DNA of 64,000 nucleotides from Labia minor (Eukaryota; Arthropoda; Insecta; Dermaptera; Spongiphoridae): positions 56,030,528 through 56,094,527 of the forward strand of contig OY720345.1 of the NCBI GenBank assembly GCA_963082975.1, given 5' to 3'. The notes under the pieces are model-generated. The model searched no databases. It was not told where the DNA came from and worked only from the letters and a program-made list of their open reading frames with translations. The translations under genes and the position numbers were made by a program. Positions 33,980 through 45,968 of this stretch are shown here, in pieces (within the stretch, counting starts at the first letter, position 1; the number at the start of each line of letters is the position of its first letter).

Positions 33980-35015
33980 AATAATAAAAAAATGGAAAAA
34001 ATATTTAATGTTTTATAATTTTTCTTCTTTTATCATTAGTTTTTAATATCGAGTTATATATTTTTTAAGAGAAAAAAATTTTCCCATTTGAATGAATCTC
34101 TACCCACAAAGAAAAAGTAATATTAATTTTATATGTTATAATTGGAAAAACATAAAACAAATTATTTCTTTTTGGAATATTAATAAATATTTTATTGCAT
34201 ATGAATGTTTCTAATTTTAAAAAGCGATATGTTTAATATAAAAACAAACCAATAAACGAGAAGAGATGTTAGCACTAAAATGAACAAAGAATGGAAATGT
34301 ATCTATGAATTTAAAACGGAAACTTAAAAGTTGGATGAATTTTATATCAACTTATATCTTTTTCTCTATGGGAAATTTCTCCTACCATCGGGATTCCATT
34401 AAATAGAAAACAAGGTAAAATGTAGGTAGATAAAATGTTCAGTTAAATTTAGTATAAAAACATATTTTATTTAAAAACGATTCCATCATGTAGCTGCAAT
34501 ATTTTAAAAGGAATTTAATTTGTTTGCTAAACTTGAATTATATTAGTATTATTATTATTATTATCATATTTAATTTAAACATTTTTAGTTTTTGTTCAAA
34601 TCTATATTATATAGTATAACATATCCTACATATTTTTCGTTACTGGAAATTATTATTTTTATTATTAAATTTTCTGTTGAAATCACGAATTTGAATTATA
34701 ATTATTATGTTTAGTATGAAATATTCTTGGTATTCATTCAAAATAATAATATATATTAATTGATATATCTATGTATATAAATATTTACTCTGCTTAGATT
34801 TAAATACTTTTAATTTTTTTGAGTTTCCTTACTTTAGAATCCAAATATTTTTTTAAATTGTTGTATCTGTGTCTCAGAATTGATTGAATGGATTATAATA
34901 AATTTCCTTAACAATCTTCTTATTTATTTCAATTAAATGGAATTTGATTTAAATTGCTTTTTTTTCCTAACATCTTATTATATTCTACTTATATTTCTCG
35001 TTATGAATTTACATA
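33980..35015. other. AT-rich spacer
   Basis: No gene recognised. Confidence 0.45.
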
Positions 35016-35017
35016 TA

Positions 35018-36245
35018 TTAGGTTGGGGAATAAGATCGTTCGTTTTTTTTTTCAAAGAGCATTATTGAAGTGATTTGTTTGTTGATTAGAATAGTTTGTT
35101 TACATTAGAAAGTGCTTTATCTACTCTAAAAAACTGTGTTATTTATTTTTTAATATAATTTTATTTTTTCCTATTTTCCAACCTTAGAAATAGAATATTT
35201 AGGAGGTAAAAATCAGCATGTTCGACACCTACATTTTATTGCTCGTCATTGCAATCAAAAAGCAGTTGAAGCCGCTCGTGACATATGCAACTTGTGTGGA
35301 GAAGGTGACTTAAGAGAACGGGAAGCTCAAAAATGGTTTGCTAAGTTCAAAAACTTCGATTTTAACCTCGCAACCGATGTCCTGCGGAATTCGATGAAGA
35401 GCATCTCAGGTTGTTTTTGAAGGGCAAAAATCGTGAATTGTCCGAAAAAAAGAACTGCGATCATAAAACGATCCTCAATTATCTTCATTCAGTGAGATTT
35501 AGCGAAAAACTCGGAACCTAGGTGTTAACAAAGGAATTGCTTGAAATCACTACTCAACACCTCATACGCATTCGAGCAATACGCGGTCATAAACAACACT
35601 TTTTGTACCGAATCGTCTCGGGTGATAAGAATGGTGTTTGTACGTCAATATAAAGCAAAGAAAGGAGCGGGTGGCCCCAGGAGAAGCCGAGAGTCAAGCA
35701 AGATCTCCACCCGAAAAAGACCATGATCTAAGTTTGGTGGGACTGGGAAGGCATAATTACGATGGGAAATGCTTGGAAAGAACGCCACGGTCAACAAGGA
35801 ACTCTACATCGTCCAACTATGCCGCGTAAATGAGGCTATGCGATCGAAAAGACCCGATCGATAAGGCCATGTCATCTTGTTACATGACAATGCCAGACCA
35901 CAAGTAGTCAAAACCGTACTTCAAAAGCTCGAACGGAAGGTTCTTTAGCATCCACTGTGCTCTTCGGATCTTGTGCCAACCGATTATCACCTTTCCCGCT
36001 CCATGTCGAATCAAATGAGAGGTGTTACCTTCGACGGGGAAGAGGACCTCAAAAATTGGCTCACTAATTCTTCAACACCTGGCCAGGTGATTTTGGGCGG
36101 AATGGCATCAACAATTTGGTCGAGAGGTGAGAGGAAGTGGTAAACAGTAACATCAAACAGATAATTAATTAATTTGTTATAATAATTGTTCTTTGTTTAA
36201 ATAAAGCTCTTTGAAAAAAACGCACGAACTTATTCCTCAACCCAA
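35018..36245 (+). mobile_element. Full-length mariner (cecropia/mellifera-like), inactive
   Basis: 1228 bp between TA dinucleotides. The ends TTAGGTTGGGGAATAAG and (inverted) TTGGGTTGAGGAATAAG extend as repeats to TTTTTTTCAAAGAGC. The length equals that of an intact mariner. The internal gene has stops and frameshifts (next entry). Confidence 0.92.
35205..36143 (+). pseudogene. mariner transposase, disrupted
   Basis: Segments in order: FRHLHFIARHCNQKAVEAAR and ICNLCGEGDLREREAQKWFA (N-terminal DNA-binding helices), FLYRIVSGDK (first aspartate region), LVT.QCQTT in a shifted frame where LLHDNARPH is expected, then the region of the third aspartate, and LKNWLTNSSTPGQ-like residues near the C-terminus. 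Nonsense codons and frameshifts are spread throughout. Small frames at 35541 and 35638 are pieces or shadows of it. Confidence 0.85.
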
Positions 36246-36260
36246 TAATATTCATTTATA

Positions 36261-36360
36261 TATGAGGTCTTTTAAAATGAATTTTGAGTTTTCGTGGGCT
36301 GTGTTCATTCGATTATCGAAATTTTTTTTTTTTGTTATTGTGGTACACATGTTTATCAAA
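36261..36360 (+). mobile_element. Solo mariner end (family of 13350/43493)
   Basis: GAGGTCTTTTAAAATGAATT, then TTCGTGGGCTGTG and ATTCGATTATCGAAATTTT match the right end of the 13350 mariner in reverse orientation. The rest is missing. It lies 15 bases beyond the 35018 mariner. Confidence 0.7.
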
Positions 36361-36635
36361 AATAATATTAATGTAATCACCACTTTGCCGTTCATTTCGT
36401 CTACTACTAGCGCCAGCGCTCTTGCTTATCTGTGATTTATGTAAATGAAAAGGAACATTCTATATAATTTTAAAAATTGATAATAATAACAATACCAAAC
36501 GGCCTAATATTAACATGTTTATCAAAAATAATATTAAATTAATCAAAAAGATTTATTTTCGACACACAAATAGATTTGGCTTTAGTGTGATCCAGAATTC
36601 TTTCAAATTAAATATATTATTATATTATAACATAT
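36361..36635. other. Spacer
   Basis: CATGTTTATCAAAAATAATA occurs twice, at 36348 and 36514, suggesting a local duplication. No gene. Confidence 0.45.
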
Positions 36636-37282
36636 ACCAGCTGGTCAGAGCGCCTTCGGCGCTCTTCACAGCTGGACGGGGGCTCCGCCCCCTGTACCCC
36701 CGAGTGGTACATCGTATTTGGTTAAAAGTAGTAAAAGGTTTTCATCCATTTTGTTTCAATCATTATATTACATAAAACATTCATTTCTTTTTGTGTTCTT
36801 ATTTAAAATATATTTTAATTTAATCAGTAAATTAATTATATATATTATTATTGTAAATGTTATATCTATCTATTTATATAACTCAAAGATACTCGAAAGT
36901 TCTTGGCCACATTTCTCCAAATGTCCCTATTCTGAGCCCTTGTCCCATCTCTCTTACGTCCCTTCCTATGCGTCTTAATTCCCTTTGATAATAATTTTGA
37001 TGAGATAAGCCTCTTTACTGCATGATAACAGGCGTTTCCCGATTGATACCTCGATTTAAATTCTTCTCAAATATTATCCTTCGTGATTACATTCAATTTT
37101 TCTACATATTCAAATTTTACATTTTGTATATTAAGATTTTGTATGTTAATACTGTTCCTCTTTGTCACTAAATATTTTTTCTTATCACTATTAATTTCAA
37201 ACCTCCATTAATTTTTCCTCGCTATCTGTAATTGCAATTGCCGAATCTCTTATAATATTTAAGACGTCTGCTTAGCCTAACT
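36636..37282 (-). mobile_element. Non-LTR family R, copy 4
   Basis: Minus strand, 5'-truncated: it begins at the reverse transcriptase region after the YADD box (decayed to .ADV), NIIRDSAIAIT, passes an internal deletion of roughly 300 bp relative to 54960-55500 near 36980, then the C-terminal GLRIGTFGEMW-like part, the 3' UTR and GC-rich palindrome GAGCGCCGAAGGCGCTC at about 36648. Confidence 0.8.
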
Positions 37283-37293
37283 TTTCAATTTTT

Positions 37294-37971
37294 ACTATCT
37301 TGCCAGAGATAGTATTGCGATCACGAAAATTTTCGATGTTGAGATTTTGATGTTTTTATACGTTTTGAAGGTTCCTGAATCATTTTCACTAAGGTTGAGA
37401 AAAATGTCTGTGTGTGTGTGTGTATGTGTGTGTGTATGTGTGTTAGAGACTTGTGTGTCATGTGTGTGTGTATGTGTGTATGTGTGTATGTGTGTGTGTA
37501 TGTATGTAGGCAAGATTACGCAAAAACGGTTTGAGCTAGAATGATGAAATTTGGTACATGGACATTATTCAAAATTCATAGTTTTCTATCAACTTTTGAG
37601 AAATGTAGCTCAACCGGAAGAGGGTCATTACCTACAACGTTTTGATTTTTTTTCCTCTAAAGTGACCGTAAAAATAAAGATATATGTTTGATAATTTTTC
37701 ACATGATTAAACATTGTATAAAACTGCTATATATAGAATTTCAGCTTGATTGATTCGCTGAAATTACCAGAATTAATTTTTTAACACTGCAAATCTCACG
37801 CGCCAACACGTGACGTGGTGCCATCAACAAAAAGCCAAACATGCTCTGGTTTAATATTTATTATTTATTATTTATAATTTATAATTAATTAAATTTAATT
37901 TAGATATAATATATTATGTTATTTAATCCAATTCAAATTGCGAGATAGTCGAGTGGAGACACTCCAGCTAA
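37294..37971 (-). mobile_element. HINE-A copy 10 (full length, 678 bp)
   Basis: Nearly identical to copy 9 apart from a longer, interrupted TG/TATG microsatellite (37408-37506). It starts ACTATCTTGCCAGAGATAGT and ends CACTCCAGCTAA followed by TTTT. The small frames through the microsatellite on both strands are not genes. Confidence 0.92.
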
Positions 37972-38185
37972 TTTTGTTTAATTGCATTTCGAGTGATTTT
38001 TTCCCAATTTGTGTAATCACATACTCACAACATGCAACATATAATTGGCTGTGGGAAAAACATGGGGATTGCAAATGAACTCCGCAGCACTTGAGTGTCT
38101 GGCCCTGAGCTTTGTTGATAGTATGTTTGTTTCCTTAGAACCTTTACCTCCACAAAACATACCCACATTGCACTTTTATAATATA

Positions 38186-38490
38186 TACCGGGACCCTGAG
38201 CCTTGCTCTCGGTACTTAAGTTAAAAAAATGATTCATTATTATTGGATTTGGCTGGTAATATTAATACCTGGGACACCGAGCATTCGCTCTACCCTTTGA
38301 AAAATATTGATATACAATTCTTTAATTATTTATTACAATTATTAAATGTTACACATTTGCATCAATCTGATTAAAATGAATGAACTTGTGCTCCTCAATA
38401 ATACATAAATATATAATATATAGGTTCATATATATTTTTTCTATAGTTTTTTTTTGAAAAACTGTTTAGCGCCCCAAGTGGTTATAAAAC
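38186..38490 (+). repeat. Family C repeat, copy 1
   Basis: Opens with TACCGGGACCCTGAGCCTTG and CTCTCGGTAC (a decayed hairpin), then GGTAATATTAATACCTGGGA and CACCGAGC, then AATCTGATTAAAATGAATGA, and ends GCGCCCCAAGTGGTTATAAA. Copies at 51295 (inverted), 62548 and 50527 (partial). The hairpin end suggests another Helitron-like terminus. A non-coding minus frame at 38025 crosses the left boundary. Confidence 0.65.
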
Positions 38491-38520
38491 AAACAATTTT
38501 AGCTAGTATAATAAGATTAA

Positions 38521-38892
38521 TCCAAGTAATATCGTCTATTTCTATTCGACACTATTTTCACTCCTTGGGTAGCGGCCCAGTCAATGATCTTATATGTCGC
38601 CAAATTCAAAATCAGTGTTTGACACTACAGTTGTAATTGCATATATATATAATTGGCCATTTTATAAAAATATATTAAGATCATATAAATTGGAATTTGT
38701 CATCCAAAGAATATCTATATATTTGTTTTTATTTATAATACACGAAAACATTCAAAATTATATGAATAAATAATTTTAATTTTGATTTCATAATTGGATT
38801 TTCATTTTCAATTGACGATTTGAATTCATAAAATATTAAAAAAAAACTTTTAAAACTTTTTAAATATGTGTGCTGGTGGCTCGCTCTCACCA
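38521..38892. other. AT-rich spacer
   Basis: Nothing recognised. Confidence 0.4.
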
Positions 38893-39402
38893 GTGAGATT
38901 TTTACATATCTCCACGAATCATGCATTTTCTAAACAGAAAAAAGTATTTTTAGCATGATGTCTGTCCGTCCGTCTGTCCGTCTGTCCGTCTGTCCGTCTG
39001 TCCGTCCGTATAGATGTGTACAGCCTGAATGGCTCAACCGATTTTGATGAAATTTAGTATATTTACTTAATGCATCAGTGGGATGAATTGAAACCGGAAG
39101 TGGTAGTATTAGCGATCGACGATAGGAAGGGAAGGGTTATTTTCACACCAAAGGAGATTTTTTTATATATCACCACGAATCATGCACTTTGTATTGGTTT
39201 TATCCTCGAGAAAAATCATATTTATTAGTTTTTTCTTGATTTAAAATTATATGACGTCATCCAGCCATTCATGACGTCGCAGCCTGGTCTTGCATATATA
39301 TTATAAATAAAATACAATTAAAAATGTTTATATTTATTATTTATATATCCATATCTGTTTTTTATTACATTAATAGATATATTAAAATTATTTGAAATTG
39401 TT
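38893..39402 (+). mobile_element. HINE-B copy 4 (both ends missing)
   Basis: Begins inside the GAGATTTTTACATATCTCC block. Contains a longer GTCC/GTCT array (38961-39006), the core GAATGGCTCAACCGATTTTG, the TATGACGTCATCCAGCC block, and stops at TTTGAAATTGTTT before the 3' repeat. Confidence 0.85.
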
Positions 39403-39655
39403 TGAATTTGAATTGAATATTCCTTTAAAAAAATTCTCTCAAATAATTTAACTTATGTAATAAATAAATTGATTAATTAATAGAATAAATTAAGTTATAT
39501 ATTCATGATAATAAACTATTTATTTCACTTAAGTAATATATTCTATAGTATAATTATTTCTACTATCTCTCCAGAGTTAAATGTCTGTGACTGACTCTCT
39601 CTCTCTCTGTGTGTTTGTGTGTGTGTTTTTTTCTATAACGAAGGAAATACGTATC
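39403..39655. other. Spacer with CT/GT microsatellite
   Basis: (CT)n then (GT)n near 39593-39626. Otherwise AT-rich. Confidence 0.5.
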
Positions 39656-40714
39656 ATTAGGTTTACCTAGTATGTCGAGCTCAAGATGTTAATACCGACT
39701 AAACCCTCCGCTTTCCTCTAACCTCAATCCCTGACGGAAACCGTCGTTAGGCATTACTTCGTGGGGGGAGGACATAACATTGTTTGTACTCTGCGACTAG
39801 CTCCGTCGAGTCAGATTGCCGATAACCACACTGAGATTTTCTTCTTTTCTTGAAACATTCTTTACAGGGCGCTGATATGATCGCCCCACCAATAAACCGA
39901 AGATCCTCGATTCATGCTACGCTTACGGGCCATGCAGGTGTCGCAAGCTTGGGCCACTCTCTTCATCAGGTCCTTAGTCATTTCTTCTGCGTATCCAGCT
40001 ATGATCGGTTCACTATTTAAGGCAGTTACAAAAGCACATGGGTCAAAAGATTACCTTCCACCCAATGGTGTTAACTTTCCTTTCTAGGATTCTGGTCATT
40101 AGGTACTTCCCAGAGAATCGCATTGTGGTCACTGGCTGTTTAGATATCCATCACCCTCCATATGTAGTTACCTCGGACGAGGCTGCTGCTGACAACTTGC
40201 GTCGCCTTTGGTGTAAGTTGGTGTGTCCCCACTGTTGAATAAAACCATATCTAGTGCAGTAAAGGCCTCCAGGAGTGCTTTTCTTCGTGCGTTGGTGTGC
40301 CTGCTGCCCCAGTCCACTGCCCAGGAGTTGAAGTTCCCGGCTATTGCCACTGGATGGTGTTGTTTCGCGTCCTCGGACAGCCGATGCGAGAAGTCCGTAA
40401 ATCCAACAGTGGAGCGTAGCAGCTGTAAAAACGGATGCCATTCACTGACGCCGCCACAAAACCGGAGCTGCCGTTACCAACGACACTCCGGAAGGGGAGC
40501 CTGCCCTTCAACCGGTCGTACATGCTTCGGATTGAGCGTGCCATTTTCTTTATCTCGCCATGCACGTTATGCCTAGGCTCAACAAATTCCAACAGTTAGA
40601 CATTTTTCTTCCCGAGGTCTCCAAGGACCTCCTTTCCCTTCTCTTCACTTATAGCAATAAAAGCAACAGAGGCCAAGTTGTCAACCCCTGAAGCACTGCG
40701 GTCGCTAGTTAACG
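39656..40714 (-). pseudogene. R1-like non-LTR retrotransposon fragment
   Basis: Minus-strand segments in several frames: about 40592-40341 with MARSIRSMYDRLKGRLPFRS and GFVAASVNGIRFYSCYAP (early endonuclease); about 40350-40168 with MAIAGNFNSWAVDWGSRHTN and FNSGDTPTYTKGDAS (the endonuclease GDFN/AW..WGS motif); about 40020-39830 with CDTCMARKR and VYWWGDHISALRKECF (linker before the reverse transcriptase). All are characteristic of the R1 clade, found in arthropods. Frameshifts separate the pieces and the reverse transcriptase is missing. It is much less AT-rich than its surroundings. Plus-strand frames here are shadows. Confidence 0.88.
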
Positions 40715-40715
40715 A

Positions 40716-41157
40716 TGTGTGTGTGTGTGTAGACAAGATTACGGAAAAACGGTTTGAGCTAGAATAATGAAATTTGGTACAGGGGCATTATTCCAGTTTT
40801 CTATCAACTTTTGAGAAATGTAGCTCAACCGGAAGAGGGTCATTACCTACCAAGTTTTGATTTTTTTTTCTCTAAAATGACCGTAATAAAGATATATATT
40901 TGATAGTTTTTCACATGATTAAAAATTGTATAAAACTGCTATATATAGAATTCGCTGAAAGTACCGGAATTAATTTCTTATTACGTTGACTGCAAATCAC
41001 GTGCCAGCACGCGACGTGATGCCATCAACAAAAAGTCAAACACGCGCTGGTTTAATAAATATTATTTATTAATTTTATTAATTAAATTTAATTTAAATAT
41101 AATATAGGTTAATTAATCCAATTCAAATTTGCGAGATAGTCAAGTGGAGACACTCCA
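40716..41157 (-). mobile_element. HINE-A copy 11 (5' end missing)
   Basis: Starts inside the TG microsatellite directly at the R1-like fragment's boundary. The core ACGGTTTGAGCTAGAATAAT and later blocks follow, ending GTGGAGACACTCCA followed by AATCTTTT. Confidence 0.85.
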
Positions 41158-42038
41158 AATCTTTTCATATTAGTAAAATTAAACAAATATAATATTTTTA
41201 AATGTTTTTTTTTCTTTTCTTTTAGAAAAAATACTAACTTTTCATAAACACGACATTGTGAAAGTTATCTTTTGTTTTTATGAATGAATTATAATAAAAA
41301 AAAGGATTCCTCCAACCCGGCTATTCTATAAGTAATGTTGAATAACCTGACAGGAGAGGCTTTTTCGGATGGAGATAATGTTTCTGTTGATTAGTCCATA
41401 AGATATGCATGACTGCTTAACAAACAAGTTAACTTTTGTATTTACATTTCCCATTGAAATAATCAAATCTATTCATTAGTAAATCTTAAAATAAATTATA
41501 ATAAAAAAATAAAAAATAGTTAATGTTTATTCAAAATCAGATTTTAAACCAATTAATTCATGTCATGGGTCTTGTCGGGTAAAAAGTAAAAACAAGTATC
41601 ATTTATTATATATAATTATTATCTGTCATGTATAATTGCAAAGCAATGATTATCAATAATACTTGGATATTAAGATAACATTTGAAATATTAGTATGCAA
41701 GATTTAAAATTAGTTAAAATTTGTTTTTGAGTAATTGATAAAAATTTAAATATTAGTTTTTTTTATTATATCAATTTCCCGTTTATATAAAAGAACGATA
41801 AATGAATAAAAAAAGATAATAGTAATATCAATAAAAAAAGATAATAGTAGAATAATGATAATTAGGTAGAAATGAAGGAAGCGTCAATTTTTTAATTGTC
41901 TTATTGGAAATGATTAAGAGGAAAAAATGGTTGGGTGTTTTATATATTTTGTTTTAAAATAATTAATTCCTCTAAAATTATATTTTTCTTCTATTATTAA
42001 TTGAATAATATCAAAAAATAAGCTCTGTAACGATATTA
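41158..42038. other. AT-rich spacer
   Basis: AAAAAAAGATAATAGTA is duplicated near 41811 and 41835. No gene recognised. Confidence 0.45.
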
Positions 42039-42523
42039 CGAGGGGAGGTCAATATGTCCGTGACTTTTCGAATGAAACAGAGTTTTGGATAATTTTATTT
42101 TTCAATGTAATCTCCTTTGAACTATATACACTTGTTTCTTTAATTTTTTTATCCCTTCCAGAAAATAAGATTTGTCGAGGACATCAAAATAGTATTTTTG
42201 TTTGTGAGATGATTTCATTGTTGGAGTCAAATCTCTTTCCGCAGTGTCATTTTCTCAGGTTTGGAAATTAGAAATAGTCACTCGGAGCTAAATTCGGAGA
42301 ATAGGGCGGATGAGGGAGCAATTCGTATTCCAATTCATGGATTTTCATGAAAATTCACTTTTTACAAATTTTCTTCTCCAATCATGAGGGAGTGTGCTAT
42401 TAATGGATGTCAAACAAAAACTAAAAGAACCAGCCGATAGTTGCCTGCTGACAGGAGCAGAGTTGTCATTTCATTGAAGAGACGAGAAATTCAAAAAGTC
42501 ATTGACTTATTGACCTACCGTCG
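42039..42523 (-). mobile_element. Internally deleted mariner of a second family, copy 1
   Basis: Ends TACGAGGGGAGGTCAATATG and (inverted) TACGACGGTAGGTCAATAAG. The minus strand retains the transposase tail (YSPNLAPSDYFLFPNL region at about 42260-42310) and then skips to the other terminus, about 485 bp in all. A sister with a similar deletion is at 59776-60212. The 69-codon plus frame at 42441 is not a gene. Confidence 0.85.
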
Positions 42524-42659
42524 TATTTTGTCAGTTATAATATTTAGAGATTTCTTTCTTAGGGAAATATTTGGACCCGAAACAAATTTTAGAGAAGATT
42601 ACATAAACAAAAATCAATATGATTTCTATTCTATGCAGCCTCAAATGTAAAATCACAAA

Positions 42660-42905
42660 GATAAAGGTTATGATGGGGTTAGAATGGGTGAGAAGGAAGA
42701 TATTTTTAAGTATACCACTTGGGAAATGATCGAGCAATAGTTAGAGGAGGCGATGGGTAGACAGGATATACCAATAAAGGAATTAGGAGTAGATAGGAAG
42801 TGTATCGAGGGGTAATCAAGGAAGAGGAAGTTGGAGGAATGTGATTGCTGCTGCTAGGAATTTTTGAGTTTTACAAAGATAAATAGATGGTAGGATTATT
42901 TCGAT
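42660..42905 (+). pseudogene. Non-LTR retrotransposon C-terminal fragment
   Basis: Broken frames give VRMGEKED and an end like WRNVIAAARNF. Related in type to family R but different in sequence. Confidence 0.5.
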
Positions 42906-43384
42906 CCCCGAGATGAGGAATTCAAATAACGAGCGATAAAATTGATACAATAAATAGAATTCTTCTAAGCTTTGTGACTTTCAAATAATCATTGGCATTT
43001 CATACACATCAGAAAAGACCATTTTAGGTAGACTCTTATAGGCAGTGTATTCTCTTTAAAGAAGCTTCGGAAGCGGCATTTCTGTTCGAAATAATACTAT
43101 TTTACATTACATAGATTATTTAATTATAATATGATGCATCTAACATCAAGTATAAATTTAATTACGTCATTTGGAAGATGAAAAATTAAATTAATTTTAT
43201 AATAGAAAATCGGATTGTTTTTCAATTAAAATTAACGAAAATATTAACATTTGAATGGAACGTTGCCTACATTCCAGACGCTTAATTAACACTTTTGTAA
43301 ATCATTAATGCAAATAAAAAAAATAAAAAGTTAAAAACAAAATTAATTTTATCACTACCATTATTGATTTTTAAATTAAACAAT
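42906..43384. other. AT-rich spacer
   Basis: Nothing recognised. Confidence 0.4.
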
Positions 43385-43490
43385 AAGGTTGCCATTGGCA
43401 GGTTATGTGGTTCAAATGGGTAAAGAGAGTTTAAGGAGAAGTTCGTTATTTGAAAAACAAATGGATGATTGATGCATAGATCGCAGATGG
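43385..43490 (+). pseudogene. Second non-LTR retrotransposon, tail fragment
   Basis: Matches 29000-29215 (inverted), including GGTTATGTGGTTCAAATGGG. Ends where the mariner begins. Confidence 0.5.
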
Positions 43491-43492
43491 GA

Positions 43493-44766
43493 TGTTCAAA
43501 AGAAAAGGTGAATTTTGAATTATTTCGAAAAGTATTTATTTATTCATCAATAGTATCCATTTTGTCACCTTCAAAGTAATTCCCCTCAAAAATAATGCAT
43601 TTTTGCCTGCGCTTCTTCCAATCGTCGAACCACTTTTGAAATGACCATCAGGCTCGTTCTTCGATTCCAACTTTATCTCATCAATTGTGGCAAAACGCTT
43701 TCCTTTCATTGGTCTCTTCAGTTTGGGACTAGGAAAAAGTCGCAGGGAGTCAAATCTGGTGAATAAGGGATTGAGGCATGAATACGGTGTTGTTTTTGGC
43801 CAAAAAATCACGAACTAGCAATGATTTGTGAGCTGGTGAATTATCGTAATGCAGAATCCATGATTTGTTTTCCACAATTCCGATCTTTTGAGCCGTATTG
43901 CTTCACGCAAACGTTACATAACTTCCTTGTAGTATTCCTTATTTTTTTAAAGTAAATTAGCTGGAGTGTCTCCACTCGACTATCTCGCAATTTGAATTGG
44001 ATTAAATAACATAATATATTATATTTAAATTAAATTTAATTAATTATAAATTATAAATAATAAATAATAAATATTAAACCAGCGCATGTTTGGCTTTTTG
44101 TTGATGGCACCACGTCACGTGTTGACGCGTGAGATTTTCAGTGTTAAAAAATTAATTCTGGTAATTTCAGCGAATCAATCAAGCTGAAATTCTATATATA
44201 GCAGTTTTATATAATTATTAATCATGTGAAAAATTATCAAACATATATCTTTATTTTTACGGTCACTTTAGAGGAAAAAAAATCAAAACGTTGTAGGTAA
44301 TGACCCTCTTCCGGTTGAGCTACATTTCTCAAAAGTTGATAGAAAACTATGAATTTTGAATAATGTCCATGTACCAAATTTCATCATTCTAGCTCAAACC
44401 GTTTTTGCGTAATCTTGCCTACATACATACACACATACACACATACACACATACACACACACATACACACACACAGACATTTTTCTCAACCTTAGTGAAA
44501 ATGATTCAGGAACCTTCAAAACGTATAAAAACATCAAAATCTCAACATCGAAAATTTTCATGATCGCAATACTATCTCTGGCGAGATAGTAAAAATCGAA
44601 GTACACAAAACGTGACTAACTATTTCAGTTGTTACAAACATGCTACTAATCCAAAATGGCTTATAATGTCAACATATGAGTACCAACATAACAAAAAAAA
44701 ATTCGATAATCGAATGTACACAGCTGAGAAAATTCAAAATTCACCTTTTCTTTTGAACAGACCTCG
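43493..44766 (-). mobile_element. Deleted mariner copy 2 with a HINE-A inside
   Basis: The left end GTTCAAAAGAAAAGGTGAAT and right end TTCACCTTTTCTTTTGAACA plus GACCTCG form the terminal repeats. The minus strand 43936-43536 carries the transposase tail with frameshifts (KLKRPMKGKRFATIDEIK). HINE-A copy 12 sits at 43967-44590. The same N-terminal part of the gene is missing as in the 13350 copy, so both probably derive from one deleted progenitor. Confidence 0.85.
43967..44590 (+). mobile_element. HINE-A copy 12 (full length, 624 bp)
   Basis: Hairpin end at left (TTAGCTGGAGTGTCTCC), all blocks present, an ACACACATAC microsatellite at 44420-44476, and right end CTATCTCTGGCGAGATAGT followed by AAAAA. 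It lies in the mariner. Confidence 0.93.
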
Positions 44767-45792
44767 TATAATTATATTGGAAAAAGATTTAAACTAAATG
44801 AGAATGGCTTCGGATAGAGGTGTTTAAAAAATGTGTTTGTTAAGACATGTGATAAATAGATAATTACTACCCCATATCTATATTCTATGAATGTAAAAAA
44901 TAAAATTAATTAATAATTTCAGAAATGATAATAATAATGAGATTCAAATTGTCGAAATCATAAAATATTATTTTTTTTTAAAAAACTACTTTCGTAAGAC
45001 TCTTCTATCCAAATTTATGGAACTTGTGAGGTTTTACTGTTCGAGATTAAAAATATAATGAATCTTACTGTCTATTATCGCGAATTACATTTTGTTTTTA
45101 ATTAAACTCTAAATCGATGTCTTTACAAATTTAATTAACGTGAATATGTGTGTGTTAAATAATTATTTAGCAAATTGAATATATAAAGATAAATTTTTAT
45201 ATAATGATATTTCAGTTTCAAAGAAGGCATAAAAATTCCATATTTTGTTTCTTGGTCTCTATAGAACAGAATAAATTCATTTAAAATTAAAATTTTTTAT
45301 TAAATTTATGTTTTATTACTTATCCTATTTTTTTTTTTTTACAAAATCTTTGGGAACTTGAAAAAAATAAATCAATAAAAAATTCAAAATTTATTATTAT
45401 ATCAATATGTATATATCCATATCTCTGGTGAATATTTTAACGCTAAAACCTTTCGAATCCCAACAGAGTAGTAAATGTCCCAATGCAAATGAATGGTGAA
45501 GTTAGTAATCATATAAAAAATTACTGTCACAGGGGAACTTTAAAAGTATTGCTATTTAACTTCACCAAGTGAATATTTTTTTCCCAATAAAAAGAATTTT
45601 AAAGTCAAATTGTATGTGAAAATGTTTTTTTCTTGCTGATATCTAGTGGGGATATTTTCTTTCGTAATAAGACTTTAATAGATGTTATTTTGGGCCATCG
45701 TCGTGATGGTTTGTTGCAGAAATGTGAGAGGGATGATGGGATAAGATAGGAGGAATGTGGCATCGGCCTTTTCCCATGATCGATAAGAAAAT
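44767..45792. other. Spacer, no gene recognised
   Basis: AT-rich. 45690-45780 is purine-rich and might be retrotransposon debris. Confidence 0.4.
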
Positions 45793-45968
45793 CTGGAGTG
45801 TCTCCATTTGACTATCTCGCAAATTTGAATTGGATTAATTAACATATATTATATTTAAATTTAATTAATTATAAATTAAAATTAATAATAATATTTATTA
45901 AACCAGCGCGTGTTTGACTCTCGAAAATTTTCATGATCGCAATACTATACTATCTCTGACGCGATAGT
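45793..45968 (+). mobile_element. HINE-A copy 13, 176-bp derivative with both ends
   Basis: The hairpin end and AT-rich part through CCAGCGCGTGTTTGACTCTC join directly to the far 5' end CGAAAATTTTCATGATCGCA with ACGCGATAGT. The whole middle (microsatellite and core) is deleted. Flanked by A/T runs like the full copies. Confidence 0.88.

Noticed and set aside
36211-36435. 74-codon plus-strand frame
   Set aside because: It spans the end of one mariner and a solo end of another; not a gene.
39551-39572. Possible HINE-A 5' end (CTACTATCTCTCCAGAG)
   Set aside because: Only about 17 bases match and no downstream block follows.
40151-40592. Overlapping frames on both strands
   Set aside because: Only the minus-strand pieces with the endonuclease motif are meaningful; the others are shadows of the R1-like fragment.
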